A stretch of DNA of 20,786 bases from Pelargonium cotyledonis (Eukaryota > Streptophyta > Magnoliopsida > Geraniales > Geraniaceae). Below, piece after piece: positions 1 through 11,001 of the stretch (positions are counted from its first letter, which is position 1; each line of letters begins with the position of its first letter). The translations under genes were made by a program, and so were the position numbers. The stretch is taken from assembly GCA_036897625.1 (NCBI GenBank), contig JAYMTA010001279.1:1-20786 (forward strand), in the 5' to 3' direction. Below the pieces are notes generated by a model, which was not told where the DNA came from, searched no databases, and saw nothing but the letters and a program-made list of their open reading frames with translations.

Positions 1-22
1 ATATATTTTTTATTTTGTTTTT

Positions 23-50
23 CCCGTGCAACGCACGGGATATAACCTAG
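23..50 (+). mobile_element. Helitron 3' terminus (element extends left of the window)
   Basis: A perfect 7-bp stem, CCCGTGC and GCACGGG with loop AAC, occupies 23-39. Seven bases later comes CTAG (47-50), followed by T at 51. A short GC-rich hairpin about 10-12 nt before a CTRR end, with insertion in front of a T, is the textbook 3' end of plant Helitrons, and this hairpin sequence is common at such ends. Only the right end lies in the window. No Rep/helicase sequence is visible, so whether the element is autonomous cannot be judged. Confidence 0.6.
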
Positions 51-735
51 TTTAATATAATATCTTAACTTAAATGGGCCGTGTACCGCCTCAATTGAAT
101 TGTGTTGTTACGCTTCCTTACATGTCTCTAGTTCCTAAAAAAACTTGAATCCATTCACATAAAAGCAACAAGATAGATAAGAAAACCGATCTCCATAACA
201 ACAACAAAATTTACCATTGCTATATGCATGTGGTATTGTGGTATACATGACAATGTTTTTTTGTTTTCCGTCGTCATATTTTATACTTTGTGAATGTCAC
301 AAATCCCAACCGTCACAAATTTATCTTCACGAAAATGACCACCTTCACTTCACCCATCGTCAACATATCTATACGACAACAATCTACCCGTTTCCCTTAC
401 TTCTTGACAATAATCAAGTTTAACCATTGTCATTACATGTTTCTAAAACTGTCGCAATTACTTGTTTCTATAACAACAGTCATTATTGCTTGAACTTACG
501 CTTCAAGTATAGCCTTACCCTTGTGAAGCATGGCAAGAGGAGTATCCTACAAAACTCACAGCTTTGCTGTATTATATGAACAAGGCTAAGCCAAGACTAG
601 AGGGATACAAAACTTACAAGGCTAAGGGATGGAAGCTCTGCATCTTTCACCCCCGGGAAGCAAAATAAGTGTATTAGTAAGACCGGGTTGGCTCCTCCTC
701 CTATGTACAACAAACATACACTGACAGTTTAAGCT
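51..735. other. Intergenic region, no gene seen
   Basis: This AT-rich stretch lies between the Helitron end and the POLL stop codon. I see no coding segment with plausible splice sites on either strand; the open frames are short and low in complexity. The part nearest 735 presumably contains the POLL 3' UTR. The 11-mer ACAAGGCTAAG occurs twice, near 581 and 617, and I attach no meaning to it. Confidence 0.5.
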
Positions 736-3700
736 TCAAAGATTCCTTTCATGTGGTTCCAGCCAAGGAAATCCCAGGAAATCAAACACTTCTTTTTCGG
801 TGTTGAATTTCAAACTTGCACTTGCACTTGCTCTTGAGATCTGCAATAAAATGTGCATGTAGGATGGCATTTAGTGCACAAGCGTGGCTTTAGGTACATA
901 CAGTTTCGAAGATGAGAAATCCTAGGTCATTACCCGTTTGCCACCTGAACCCAAAGTAGCTGGATATAGTCCTTTATCATCAAGATGGAACCCTTTAGTG
1001 TCTGCTAACAATCTCAACCTGCACATGAGTCAATGCGAGATTTTTATATGCATTTGCATTAAAATTTGAAAAGTGACAAATGCATAAAAGTGTCCATTTG
1101 AATATTTGATATGAAGGAGAAAAAATGAATACAGGATTTGAGGACACTGAAATAAATAACATTGCTTGCACAACCATCATGATGATATGAATCAATACCC
1201 CATGTTGAGATGCAAACATCTAGCCTCTTATATTTAATGAATAGAGCCACCCATCAAACAGTTTTTAAAGGTGAAGTAAACCTACAAACTGAACAACTGA
1301 GGGACTTGAATAGTTGATTAACGTCTTACCTCCGATTTAATACATCATTCCCCGTCCAAGCAATCAATCCGAAGGCATATATGTCCCTTGGGTATACCTA
1401 TGTATATAACAATACAACACGGTTGTTATAGCATATAAAAAACTAATCTTACAAACTTCAGCAAATTTCCAAATAAACTTGCATATAGAACTAAGTTGGC
1501 TAACCAAACAGGTAATTAATCACAATTAACATGAAAATAACATCCCATGAAGACAAGTAACAAGACCAGAGAAACCTTAAAAAAGGATACAAGAAACTAG
1601 AAAGAGAATTTTCTCATCTGGGCAAAACCCAAACCAAAGTTCTAAGAATCCAAATTGTCATATTACATGGTGTATCCCAAGTGATGATATCTTACCACAT
1701 CACCAGAGAAGCTGTGTGCATAAACGTGAATGTTTATAAAGAGGCCATGGAATACCTTAAGATCTATGCGATGTCGCTGTTCTCGTCCAGGGTATGTGCA
1801 CAGACCGAAATATGTATCAACACCAGAATCTGTACCCTGTGCCACATCATTGCATCGAGAAGTTGGGAAGGAAAAACTTATGATTGTAGGAAACTAGGAA
1901 TCAATGCAAAAGCACAAATGTCTAGAGTCCTGGGATGCAAGATATGGTATGAAGTGTATTGCTTACTTGCTTAGAGATTATGTTCAAGTAAATATACATA
2001 AATGTATAAGTAATGCAGGCGAAATAGTCCAGATAATAAGTTCTCCATCGTTGGTCAAACACCAGGTGAAAAAGAAGAAGAAAGATATTATAGAATGTAC
2101 TATTCATTTTTGCAGAAACCCAATTTAGTACAATGAAAGTATGTTTCAACTACCATCCAACTAAAGACAATAATAACAGTATCCATATCAGAATAGATAT
2201 TCCTTGAACTCCAATTTTCAGCTTATACGCTTGTAGCATGCGTGAAAACTCATATGATGAAAGAGCTCCAATAAAATATTCTTTACCTCCTCACTGTGAG
2301 TACTGAAAACCAAGTCCTCTTTTAAGAACTCCATATCCTTTACGTATCTGGGTAAAAAGCCTTTATGACTGTGCTCAATGAAAAAAGTCAGTCCAGCTAG
2401 CTATTTAAAACTAACCACCATGGTATAGAGCAGGACAATAACTACAGTAATGTTTATAATGGATCTTAAAGTGAGACAAATAGAGAACAAACTGAAAACA
2501 CAACTGAATGGCCTGCAACTTTGTAAGTAGCAAACTAACAAGCTAAATCAGGAAACAAAGAACGTTCTAGCATTAATAAGAAAATGTTGATAGCACCGGG
2601 AATAATGTATTCTCTTAGTGACCAAAGATCGATAAGAGATATAGATATCTTAGATTCCTGTTAATATTTACACTTAAAATTCATACAAACAGTCATTTAT
2701 TAACTTCCATTCCATCTGAAAACGAAAGAGGAGCAAGAAAGAAGAATATATAATATATAAAGAAGTGAAATAAGAGAACCTAAGAGCTTCTTCTCAATTG
2801 GAACACCTACACATGCTCTAAAATAAATAGCACATAGAAAACAGAAAAGGTGTGTAACCCAATAGGAAAAGAATCAGAAGACATCTCATACCTTTGACCA
2901 TCAGGATGTGTAATTACAATGTCCATATCACCACAGGAAGTTTTTCCACGTCGATATGATCCCCCACACAGAATACTTACCTTCAGGAATAAAATCACAC
3001 AACATTTATATAGCAATCCAAATACAAGTGCATATCACTGCTGTAAAACTAGCTCATTTGCAATCCTGCCTTGGGGCCATCCAGAAGGCATGCCCAAGTA
3101 GAATAACAGGGTTACAGCCTTCTAAAACAATGAGAAACGATCTAACAAACAAGTCCAAAATAATTTAGATACCACTTTCTGTTTAAAGCATTTCCCTCAT
3201 TTGAAGACCAAATTTTAGCATTCTATGAATGGACAGATACATTCATGACACCTAATGCAAAACACATTTTCTGATCAATTTAATATATCATAGGATTATA
3301 ACCTTTTTAATGGGAAAAAGATAAGAGCTTTTAGGGCTTGGAAAATTCCACATTCAAAATTATACTTTCTTACCAATTTTAACTGCTATGATAACTATAA
3401 GTATTCTCATGCTCAGTTCAGTTTCTTACTAAAGATACATTTTTACCGGCACAAAGAAAATGAAGCTGTTCTTGTAATTTTTTTTTAATACAGATAGACA
3501 GCTAAATAGTAAATACTCTTTACATATCTTGATATGTACTTCTATGAATGTAGATGTGCTTATACTTAATATTTTCAAGTTCTTAATATATATAAGGCAT
3601 ACCACTTTTACAAGTTTAATCAAAAAGTGAGAATGCTCACCCCAGGCAAAATGTCCTCCCCAACTTTCTGTAATAGAAGTTCCATCTCTTGAACCTTCAT

Positions 3701-6242
3701 AATCACACACACACACACACACACAAAACATTACTATCTATAAGTTAGCACAGAATAGGTTCTGTCAGGAGGACGGAAATCAGACCTCAAGGCGTGGAAT
3801 CCTTTGCTTGATATCGTCAAAATATTTCAACCCTAACTTCTGGGAATTTGTCAGTGAACTTTCATTCTTCAGATCATCAAGTGTTCGGTAGCCTTTCTCA
3901 TACAACTTCAATGCAGTGGCTGGACCAATACCCCAAACTTCCCCAAACAAAGTGATTGTCCGCACCTGAGTTAGAAGGAAGTATATGGAAAAAAATGTTG
4001 TAAGCAAAATTATGATGAACGGTAGGGTGATGAAAATAAAAATTAGCTTGAATAATTTTAGTGCATAATTCCCTGATGTACATAGTTTGATAGAATATGA
4101 ATAACAGTAGTAAATTACAGCTATCTTTGAGTCATGGATAGCTATTGATATAAGATGCAGAAATGTTCTCATAAAGCATTCCGAACCCCATGATTTTGAA
4201 ATTTAGTCTAATGAGAACTCCTGCAACACCTTTTCATCTGTCTCAAAGTGATCCAACTTAGATAGCTTCCCAGTTGTAACAATCTCCTGAATCTGAAAGC
4301 AAATACCAATGACATCCATGAGTATCAATCTGATTAGGAGAAATTTTCATATTGTGAACAGGCAAATGTAAGATATTACAGCATAGGTTACTCTAAATAT
4401 GAATTTTAGTTTTAATGAAAAAGTCAATCTATTAAGTTTCAAGTCCTCAGAATTGATCTGTCAGCCCAGTATCATTGTTTAAGAGAAGCATGCAAGTATT
4501 TAGCACTTGGCAGCTCAAGCACCAGACCAAAAGACAGTTAAACAAGTTAATGATGTTATCACGATTTAGAAAGTATATTCCAGGGGGGAATATACTTCAG
4601 GATGTATCCTACATTGCCTTGCTCAGTAGTAAAAGAAAAGAGACGTGTTGGATACATTCATTCGGCCATCTTGCCATGCAAAGATGATGAGAAACTTGTG
4701 CAGCAAATAGTGAATTCAAAATTATGTACATTTGCTTACATGATCTTGCATTGACTTTCCAATTGTAGGCAAGTCTTTGACTTGGTTGGCAGTTTCAATT
4801 TTGTAGGCAAGTCTTTGATCTCCGGTCATCCCCAAGTGCTTTAAAGAAAATACGGCTAGACATCAGATCCCTAGGAGAGCCCTAACAAGGCTTGCAAAAG
4901 CATATGTAATATGTATGTATGAATGTAAAGCTATACAGGTAATGAAGTGACCACCTCTATAAATATTGATGAGCTTTCCAAATATTTCAGTTATGTTCTG
5001 GTTCAAATCAGGTGGATTGTATGGCAAGGACTGCAATGTGTCAATTTATTAAGTGATTATTACCAAATGCAAAAAAACTTGGCTGCAAAATAACATTGGA
5101 ACCAGATACAATAAACAATATGAATCAGAGAGAGCTAGGATGTCAGAAAGGGAGCAATGAGATTGAGAGGGTAGAAACACTGAAGATTATCACGTGAACC
5201 TATATTTTAAAGAAAACTTGACCTTACATCCCTATCAGAGCTCTTTGAGAATGCATTTAATGAACTTACAGTGTGAGATGAATAGCCGGAACTTTTGGGA
5301 GTGTTTGGTGCTTCGTATACATCATTATTCTTCACATCTCCCCTGATTTGCACACTTGTATGTTGTGAATCCTCAAGGGAGGATCTAATCTTTTTGCAAT
5401 GTGATGGCTCATCCTCAGCAGAATTGTTTTCATCGGCCGATTTAGGACTTGAGGATTTCTCTGTGCAATCTTCTTCTGAACCCATTTTTAGCATGTATAA
5501 ATCCTCGGATACCTTTTCCCCCAGTCTCAAGCTGTCTTCAAGCCACTGATATTGAAGAACATTCTGCAACTAGTCATAGTAACCATCAGCACTTCGTTCT
5601 AAACACACTTGTGATGAGAAATCAAACCTCAAGAGATTTTCGTAGAAAACGAGTAGGTATTATTTAGTGATAGCTAATTGCTACAAAATTCTATTATGCT
5701 TAACATTTTTTTGCCAATTTAGTTCGCATTAGACTAAGTCTGAGAGATTATTTCACTGCCATGCTAAGTATACTACTATACTTTATGTTCCATCTCTATT
5801 TTACTGAAACAAGAAGCTTCGAGGCTCCGTCTGGATCATGAAATTGCATGCCGATTTGACACTCTCCAAACACAATTCAAACAACAAAACACAATCTTAT
5901 ATCACTCTAACTAGGAAATTGGAGAGACTCACTCCTTTGAAGTTGGCCAAGCCATCACTGCCAAAATGTTGAAGAAGCGCAGCTGAGCTCATAGCGAACA
6001 CATGAGTCACCTTCTTGCTCAGCCTCTCTTCTATGAATGCTCCCAATTGCACCAGCTTCTGCTTCCATATCTAAATTCACCACAAAACCACCGATTAGAC
6101 CCTACAATTTACCAAAACAAAAACAATCACAGATCACCAAAACCAAAACCTGTAATCGGCGACTCTGAACGCCATTTTCGACCAAGAACACCACCATTTC
6201 AGCGAACATTCCTTCTGGATTTCGAGTTGCCTTTGGCGCCAT
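736..6242 (-). CDS. POLL: DNA polymerase lambda (family X repair polymerase), 14 exons, frame broken in exon 5
   Basis: Nuclear gap-filling polymerase of base-excision and end-joining repair. Exons, in transcription order: 6242-6150, 6070-5933, 5563-5228, 5030-4955, 4838-4740, 4292-4230, 3965-3786, 3694-3641, 2980-2892, 2368-2287, 1836-1756, 1397-1330, 1018-934, 840-736. All junctions are GT-AG and in phase. Residues about 11-95 are a BRCT domain ([19 protein letters not shown]). A Ser-rich linker follows to about 189, then the 8-kDa domain ([15 protein letters not shown], helix-hairpin-helix [11 protein letters not shown]). The fingers hairpin is [20 protein letters not shown]. The palm carries [15 protein letters not shown] with two metal-binding Asp, and RHRIDLK with the third. 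The C-terminus is [10 protein letters not shown]. Exon 5 lacks 32 nt net compared with the family, so translation would stop at TGA 4797-4795 after 228 residues. Without that lesion the length would be about 526 aa, against roughly 529 in Arabidopsis. It may be a young pseudogene or an assembly fault. From a memory alignment, the position of the pol beta lyase Lys72 is His here, as I recall for plants in general. Confidence 0.93.
3704..3725. repeat. (CA)11 microsatellite at a POLL splice acceptor
   Basis: Eleven perfect CA units on the plus strand read as (TG)11 in the POLL transcript. The tract ends nine bases before the first base of exon 8 (3694), so it occupies the place of the polypyrimidine tract of intron 7. 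Confidence 0.95.
4740..4838 (-). pseudogene. POLL exon 5 with frameshift lesion
   Basis: The exon begins in the family frame (ALGDDRRS), runs into KTCLQN and then a TGA at 4797-4795. From 4802 down to 4740 the family sequence resumes in another frame ([21 protein letters not shown], split here as [10 protein letters not shown] plus [11 protein letters not shown]). Family members have about 15 residues between RRS and KIE; here there are 13 nt. The exon is 99 nt where 131 would keep phase between exon 4 (phase 1) and exon 6 (phase 0). Skipping exon 5 would not restore the frame. I could not find an alternative in-phase splice around the lesion. Confidence 0.8.
4763..4818. repeat. 18-nt direct repeat inside POLL exon 5
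   Basis: TTGTAGGCAAGTCTTTGA occurs exactly at 4763-4780 and again at 4801-4818, offset 38. The first copy encodes the expected KDLPT of the helix-hairpin-helix on the minus strand. The second copy sits where family members encode a different segment. This looks like a local copy event tied to the frameshift. Confidence 0.9.
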
Positions 6243-6288
6243 TTTGTGTCTTCTCTCTCACTCTGTTGTCTTCACTCACTGTTCAGTC

Positions 6289-6297
6289 TTATTTATA
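6289..6297 (-). promoter_or_regulatory. Putative TATA box of POLL
   Basis: The minus strand reads TTATAAATA here, about 50 bp upstream of the POLL ATG. The spacing fits a short 5' UTR. Confidence 0.45.
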
Positions 6298-6461
6298 ACT
6301 GACCGAACCAACGGTTAATATCTAGTGTGTTCAAATTCACTGAAACCTAAAAGCGTTACTTAAAATCGCGTTTTCACTTAAAAACAGGTTTATTGATAAC
6401 GTGTCCGTAAGAGAGTTTCGTCACAGCACCATCCTCAAATTTAAAGTTCTAACCCACTGCG

Positions 6462-6484
6462 AGGGTTTAAGCAAAAACCCTAAA
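6462..6484 (+). promoter_or_regulatory. Pair of facing telo-boxes upstream of RH22
   Basis: AGGGTTT (6462-6468) and AAACCCTAAA (6475-6484) form an inverted pair about 55-75 bp before the RH22 ATG. Telo-boxes (AAACCCTAA) are known near the start of plant genes for ribosome and translation functions. RH22 is a ribosome-assembly helicase in Arabidopsis, so the element suits the gene. Confidence 0.55.
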
Positions 6485-6539
6485 GATCTCCACTTTTCTG
6501 TCACACACTCTGCAATTGCCACCACCATCACGACCACGA

Positions 6540-9500
6540 ATGATTCTTCATCGCTCAGTTTCTGCGTTCCGTTTCTCTAGACCTAAGCTCCTCTCGCAAT
6601 TTAGGCGCTCCTTTTCCTCCATTGTTAGTGATGCTTCGTTGTGCTCTGAGTCCTCCTCTCCGGTCGGATTCCGCTTCTTATGGCTGAAACAGCTGCGCCT
6701 CCGCCAAGTCAGGGCGTTCGGAACTTCCGGGGCAGGTTCTGGTTCAAGTAGAAGTGAAAATGACACATTTTTCGCCGAAGAGTGCGTGTCGTGGACGTCC
6801 TTGGGTCTATCAGAGAAGGTTGCTCGAGCTCTCACTGGCGCCGGGATCAAGAGGCCGTCTCTGGTTCAGGTGAGCTCTTTTTATGCAATCATTCGCTCGA
6901 AATAATGCATGATTGATGATACTTATGTAAATAAAATACAATGCTTGAATTTGGGGGCCAAAGTTACAAATGAGATCATAAAAGGTTGGATTTTTATTGC
7001 GCCAAATGAATGTTGCTGGGGAAAATATGAATTGGAAATAACATAAATTGTAGTTTCTATGGTTTCAGTTATGAAGTGCAACATGTAATCAGTAGTTAGA
7101 ATCTGATGCCTGAATAAGCCTGATAATTGTAGTGTTGTGTCCACTGACCAGGATCAAGAATTATAAATGTAACAAGTTGTTTTGGTATTTCGCTTGCCAC
7201 GTTTAGTGAGCAACACATGGATTGTAGTTTCTCTTTGTTTAGAAATGATTTAAAATGAGGCTGCTCGTGGTTGTGATTGTAGGGTGTCAAATTTTACTAA
7301 TGCAGAATTAAATTCTTGAGTATGACAAAAGGTGACAAATTTTATTTTACCTTTGCGCTCTTTCTTTATGAATGAAAGGTTTATATTAAGAAGTCGGGCA
7401 AAATCCAAAACTACACACCTTAAGCTCTCAAGTCCAGGGTTCCCTACTTGTTTTATTGAACTTAGGGTCACAAAGATGGGAAAGGTGAATGTTCTAAGGT
7501 AAAGTGATAAAAATTGGTAGGAGCTTGACTTTCTTATGCCAAGTTTCTTCTATTAAATATTTTAGTTTGATACTCCCTCTGTCTCGGAACAAGAGTCCTC
7601 GTTACTAAATTTGTTGCCCCCAAATATTGTTCACTTTCCAGTTTGGTAAGTGAATTATACTTGAATGACCAATGACATACTATTACTTAGATAATTTAGC
7701 GAGAACCACATTATAATGTTGCAATAAAGAAAAGACACATAAAGGAACATAGGAGAAAGTAAAACCCTAATTATGTCATCCTTAATCTTGGCAAAAAGTC
7801 AAACAAGCCACTTATTTTGCCTAGTTTGCTTGTTTATTTATGCATGTATTTGTCTTATTGAGATATCTTCATTTGCATTTTAGGCTGCCTGCATACCATC
7901 TATACTTTCAGGAAAGGATGTAGTAATTGCTGCAGAGACAGGTAGTGGTAAAACACATGGGTACCTAGTTCCTCTAATTGATAAGCTATGCCATGCAAAT
8001 GATGATTCTGGAAATGCTTCATCTGGTAAAGAAGTAACCCCACCCCGTAAAATTTTCCTTGTTCTTTGCCCAAACATAATGCTGTGTGAGCAAGTGGCTC
8101 GAATGGCAAACAGTCTTCGCAATGATACTGGCGAACCACTTCTTGGAGTTGCAACTGTTGGTGGGCAACAGGTATTCATGTTCCAATTTTTCTTGTCATG
8201 CAGTATTTGTGCATTCATATAGCAGTGTATTCACAACTTATGTCACCTACCAATCTATTGAAGTTTGATTCATTAAGAAACACTAACTGCAGGGTTGGCC
8301 GGTTAAAAGACCTGATATCATTGTATCAACGCCAGCTGCTCTTCTGAATAATATTAATCCAGAAAAACAGCGTCGTTTGGAGTTTTTGCGTGAAGTAAAA
8401 TATGTGGTATGCTTTTGCTTGTAGCATCACCCTATTTTTATTTTTATTTTTCTTTTTATTTTTCTCTTTTGGAGAATCATATATGCAACCTAAGGAAAAC
8501 CAAAATCAGAAACTGGTGCATATTCTTAACAAGTAGTTTGTGTAGGTGTTTGATGAAGCAGATATGCTTCTCTGTGGGAGCTTCCAGAATCAAATTATTC
8601 AACTTATACATATGCTACGTTTTGATGAAAAGTTGTTGTCACGGACTAAAGAATCTACACTTGAGAGGGCAAAGGATTTGAAAGATGATCCATTGTTGCA
8701 CATTGATTCCTTGGATGAAGAAGACCTGCCAACTGAAAGTATCTTAGAAGGTGAGGAAGATTCCAAAGATGAAGCTGTTATTGATGATTTGGCAGAGAAG
8801 ATTGAAGCTGGATCTATCCAGAGAAAAGACAGAAGAGACTGGTGGAGAGCGAGAAAGATTTATGAGCGTAGTAAGCAGTATGTTTTTGTTGCAGCCACCC
8901 TTCCAGTCAATGGAAAGAAAACTGCTGGGTCAGTGTTGAAGCTCATGTTTCCAGAAGCCAATTGGGTTACTGGAAACTACCTCCATTATCACAATCCCAG
9001 GTTCCACATTCTTTTCTGGCTATTGGTAACCATTTATAAGGACTGTTTGCTTGCTTCATGTTTATACAACTCAGTGATGATCTATTTTGAAAATCAGATT
9101 ATATGCTTGCAGTAATAGGTAACATCATGTAACTATTTATACGCTAAATCAGTTAATGTTAAATGAGAAGTGGATTAACTCCCTGGAAAACATTATTTTT
9201 CTTTCCCTGTCTTGAAACTCTATGCTTTTCGTTGTGAACTTTGGGTTTATTCTATACGTTTGATAGGACATGTTTAGTTTGCATCATTTGCCTATTTGCT
9301 CAATTTATTGCTTGTGGTCCCTTTTAATATTATAATGGATTATGCTTCACATGTTGCTTGACGATTTATTGATTCTTTTCTATTTCAGAATGGAGCAGAG
9401 GTGGGTTGAAGTTACAGATGATACACAGGTCGATGCACTCATAGATGCTGTGAAACAAGGTTCTAGATCTAAAATGTTGGATAATGGCGCTAATGTAAGT

Positions 9501-11001
9501 CGAACCATGGTGTTCGCAAACACTATTGAAGCTGCTGAAGCAGTGGCAAAGATATTATTGACGGCCAGGATCAAATGTTGTTGTTACCACAAGGGCTCAT
9601 CGTTTAGTGACCGTGAAAAAGCCTTAAATGATTTTCAAGAGAAAGGTGGCATTCTTGTGTGCACAGATGCTGCTGCACGTGGTATTGACATTCCAAATGT
9701 CTCACATGTTATTCAGGTGCTTTTCTTTTTACCATCAGTTCGGGTAGTGCTTCATGTGTTATTAATATCATCTATAGCAGAGAAATAATCCAGAGAAACT
9801 GCAAACTGGAGTTCTGCGTATGGACCAATATGTGTCCTAATTTGATGTGTAGAAATTGTGAATTATAGAGTATCTATGATTACATAACAAAATGCCATAT
9901 GATTAGAACTTCTGCAAGATTGTGATTCTTAAGATACTGCTTTGGAAGTTGGGGAGATGAACTTATGTACCGACCAGGATTTGAGTGTTAACAGATGATT
10001 AGGATTTGATGCTAATCCTTGCACCATAATTATTTTTGAAATTATTTTTATTACTAGAGTCTTATGGTGTCTTTTGTTACACAAGTTCAGTGGAAATATT
10101 GACGAGGTTAGAAGTGAATGCCTCAATATTTGCACTCTCCTGTCTGTGATAGGGTGCCAAGCTCCAAAATTTTAGGATCTTTTAAATGAAAATCAAGTGC
10201 CACAAACTTTAGTTTGTGCTAAAAAACAACTCTAAAGCTCCTGATATAAACCAGTAACTAAAGTATTGATTCTAAGTTGCTTTGATATGGGACAGGACAG
10301 ACCTATAACGGTTTTTTCTACCAATATGTTTATTCTGATACCATTCTACCTAGCATGCTTTCTGAAAGACTGATTTGCCATTGGATATGTTGATTGCAGG
10401 CAGACTTTGCTACATCTGCTGTAGACTTTTTGCATAGGATTGGTCGCACGGCTAGAGCAGGTAAATCCGGACTTGTCACAAATCTGTACACCAAATCAAA
10501 CCAAGACCTTGTTGATGCAGTTCGTCAAGCTGCCGAACTTGGACAGCCTGTGGTAATTCTTTGAACTTACGACAAAGAGTCTCCTTTTCTGGTTGTTTCT
10601 CTTTATTTGAGCTTTTGAATAAAAAGTAGACAAATGTTCTGCAAATATCAAAATATTTATCTTTATGGACTTCATTCCATGTATGCTTGTCTTGCCATTG
10701 AACTTGTTGCACTTTCTGGGTGGATGTTACAGGAGACGGCGTTTAGCAGGAAAAGAGGCTTCAGAAACAGAATTAAGAAGAGAAGGAGTAAGTATAAATC
10801 TTTAATCTGATGTACTCAAATGCATATGCAAATTTTCCGGCGGTAGCAAGTTTCATTCATATAATTGACACTATTGAATAATTGCAACCAGCAAGATTAT
10901 TACAGTTTGGACAATATTAAGTTTGAACTTACATATGTCCCGTCCATATATTCTCAGGTTTGAGCAACGCTTCATCTGTCGAACAGAGTGTTCGAACATG
11001 A
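6540..11001 (+). CDS. RH22: DEAD-box ATP-dependent RNA helicase 22 homologue, probably plastid
   Basis: ATP-dependent RNA helicase. The Arabidopsis counterpart acts in assembly of the chloroplast 50S ribosomal subunit. Eight exons: 6540-6869, 7884-8171, 8293-8406, 8546-9000, 9389-9716, 10400-10552, 10733-10787, 10958-11001, all GT-AG and in phase, 588 aa (about 581 in Arabidopsis). The N-terminus, MILHRSVSAFRFSRPKLLSQ, is rich in Ser and Arg with almost no acidic residues, as in organelle transit peptides. A Q-motif-like segment ends at Q110. Motif I AETGSGKT is at 126-133, motif II DEAD at 247-250, motif III in the variant form AATLP at 360-364. MVFANT is at 436-441, TDAAARGID at 488-496, HRIGRTARAG at 517-526. 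An acidic insert at about 284-335 and a basic tail (FSRKRGFRNRIKKRR) are typical of this subfamily. I chose ATG 6540; an in-frame TTG upstream (6516) is not a credible start. The coding frame is intact. Confidence 0.95.
7571..7761. mobile_element. Degenerate Stowaway-like MITE in RH22 intron 1
   Basis: The left end reads TACTCCCTCTGTCTCGGAAC, close to the CTCCCTCYGTC ends of plant mariner-related MITEs. The right end, GGAACATAGGAGAAAGTA, is a decayed inverted copy. TA flanks both ends, as expected for the TA target site, and the span of about 190 bp suits the family. The two ends match only partly, so this is an old copy if real. Confidence 0.45.

Larger units (their letters stand above)
6243..6539. 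promoter_or_regulatory. Bidirectional promoter between POLL and RH22
   Basis: Only 297 bp separate the two start codons, which face away from each other. Reading toward POLL, a TATAAATA-type box lies at about 6289-6297, some 50 bp before the ATG. Toward RH22 there is no clear TATA box, but a telo-box AAACCCTAAA lies at 6475-6484 with an inverted AGGGTTT at 6462-6468. TTTGGCGC (6232-6239), a match to the E2F consensus TTTSGCGC, overlaps the first codons of POLL. That the promoter is shared follows from spacing; the element assignments are motif matches only. Confidence 0.6.

Noticed and set aside
1681..1974. 97-codon plus-strand frame
   Set aside because: It overlaps POLL exon 11 on the other strand and has no recognisable features.
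3780..4172. 130-codon minus-strand frame taken as one coding unit
   Set aside because: Only 3965-3786 is POLL exon 7; the upstream hydrophobic part is intron, with a clear acceptor before [12 protein letters not shown].
6516..6539. Upstream extension of RH22 from an in-frame TTG
   Set aside because: Nuclear plant genes start at ATG. The ATG at 6540 gives a good transit peptide and matches the RH22 N-terminus.
6548..6850. 100-codon minus-strand frame within RH22 exon 1
   Set aside because: It is an antisense shadow of a well-supported coding exon.
8546..9115. RH22 exon 4 continuing to 9115
   Set aside because: Sequence past 9000 loses similarity. A donor after 9000 joins in phase to RMEQRWVEV in exon 5.
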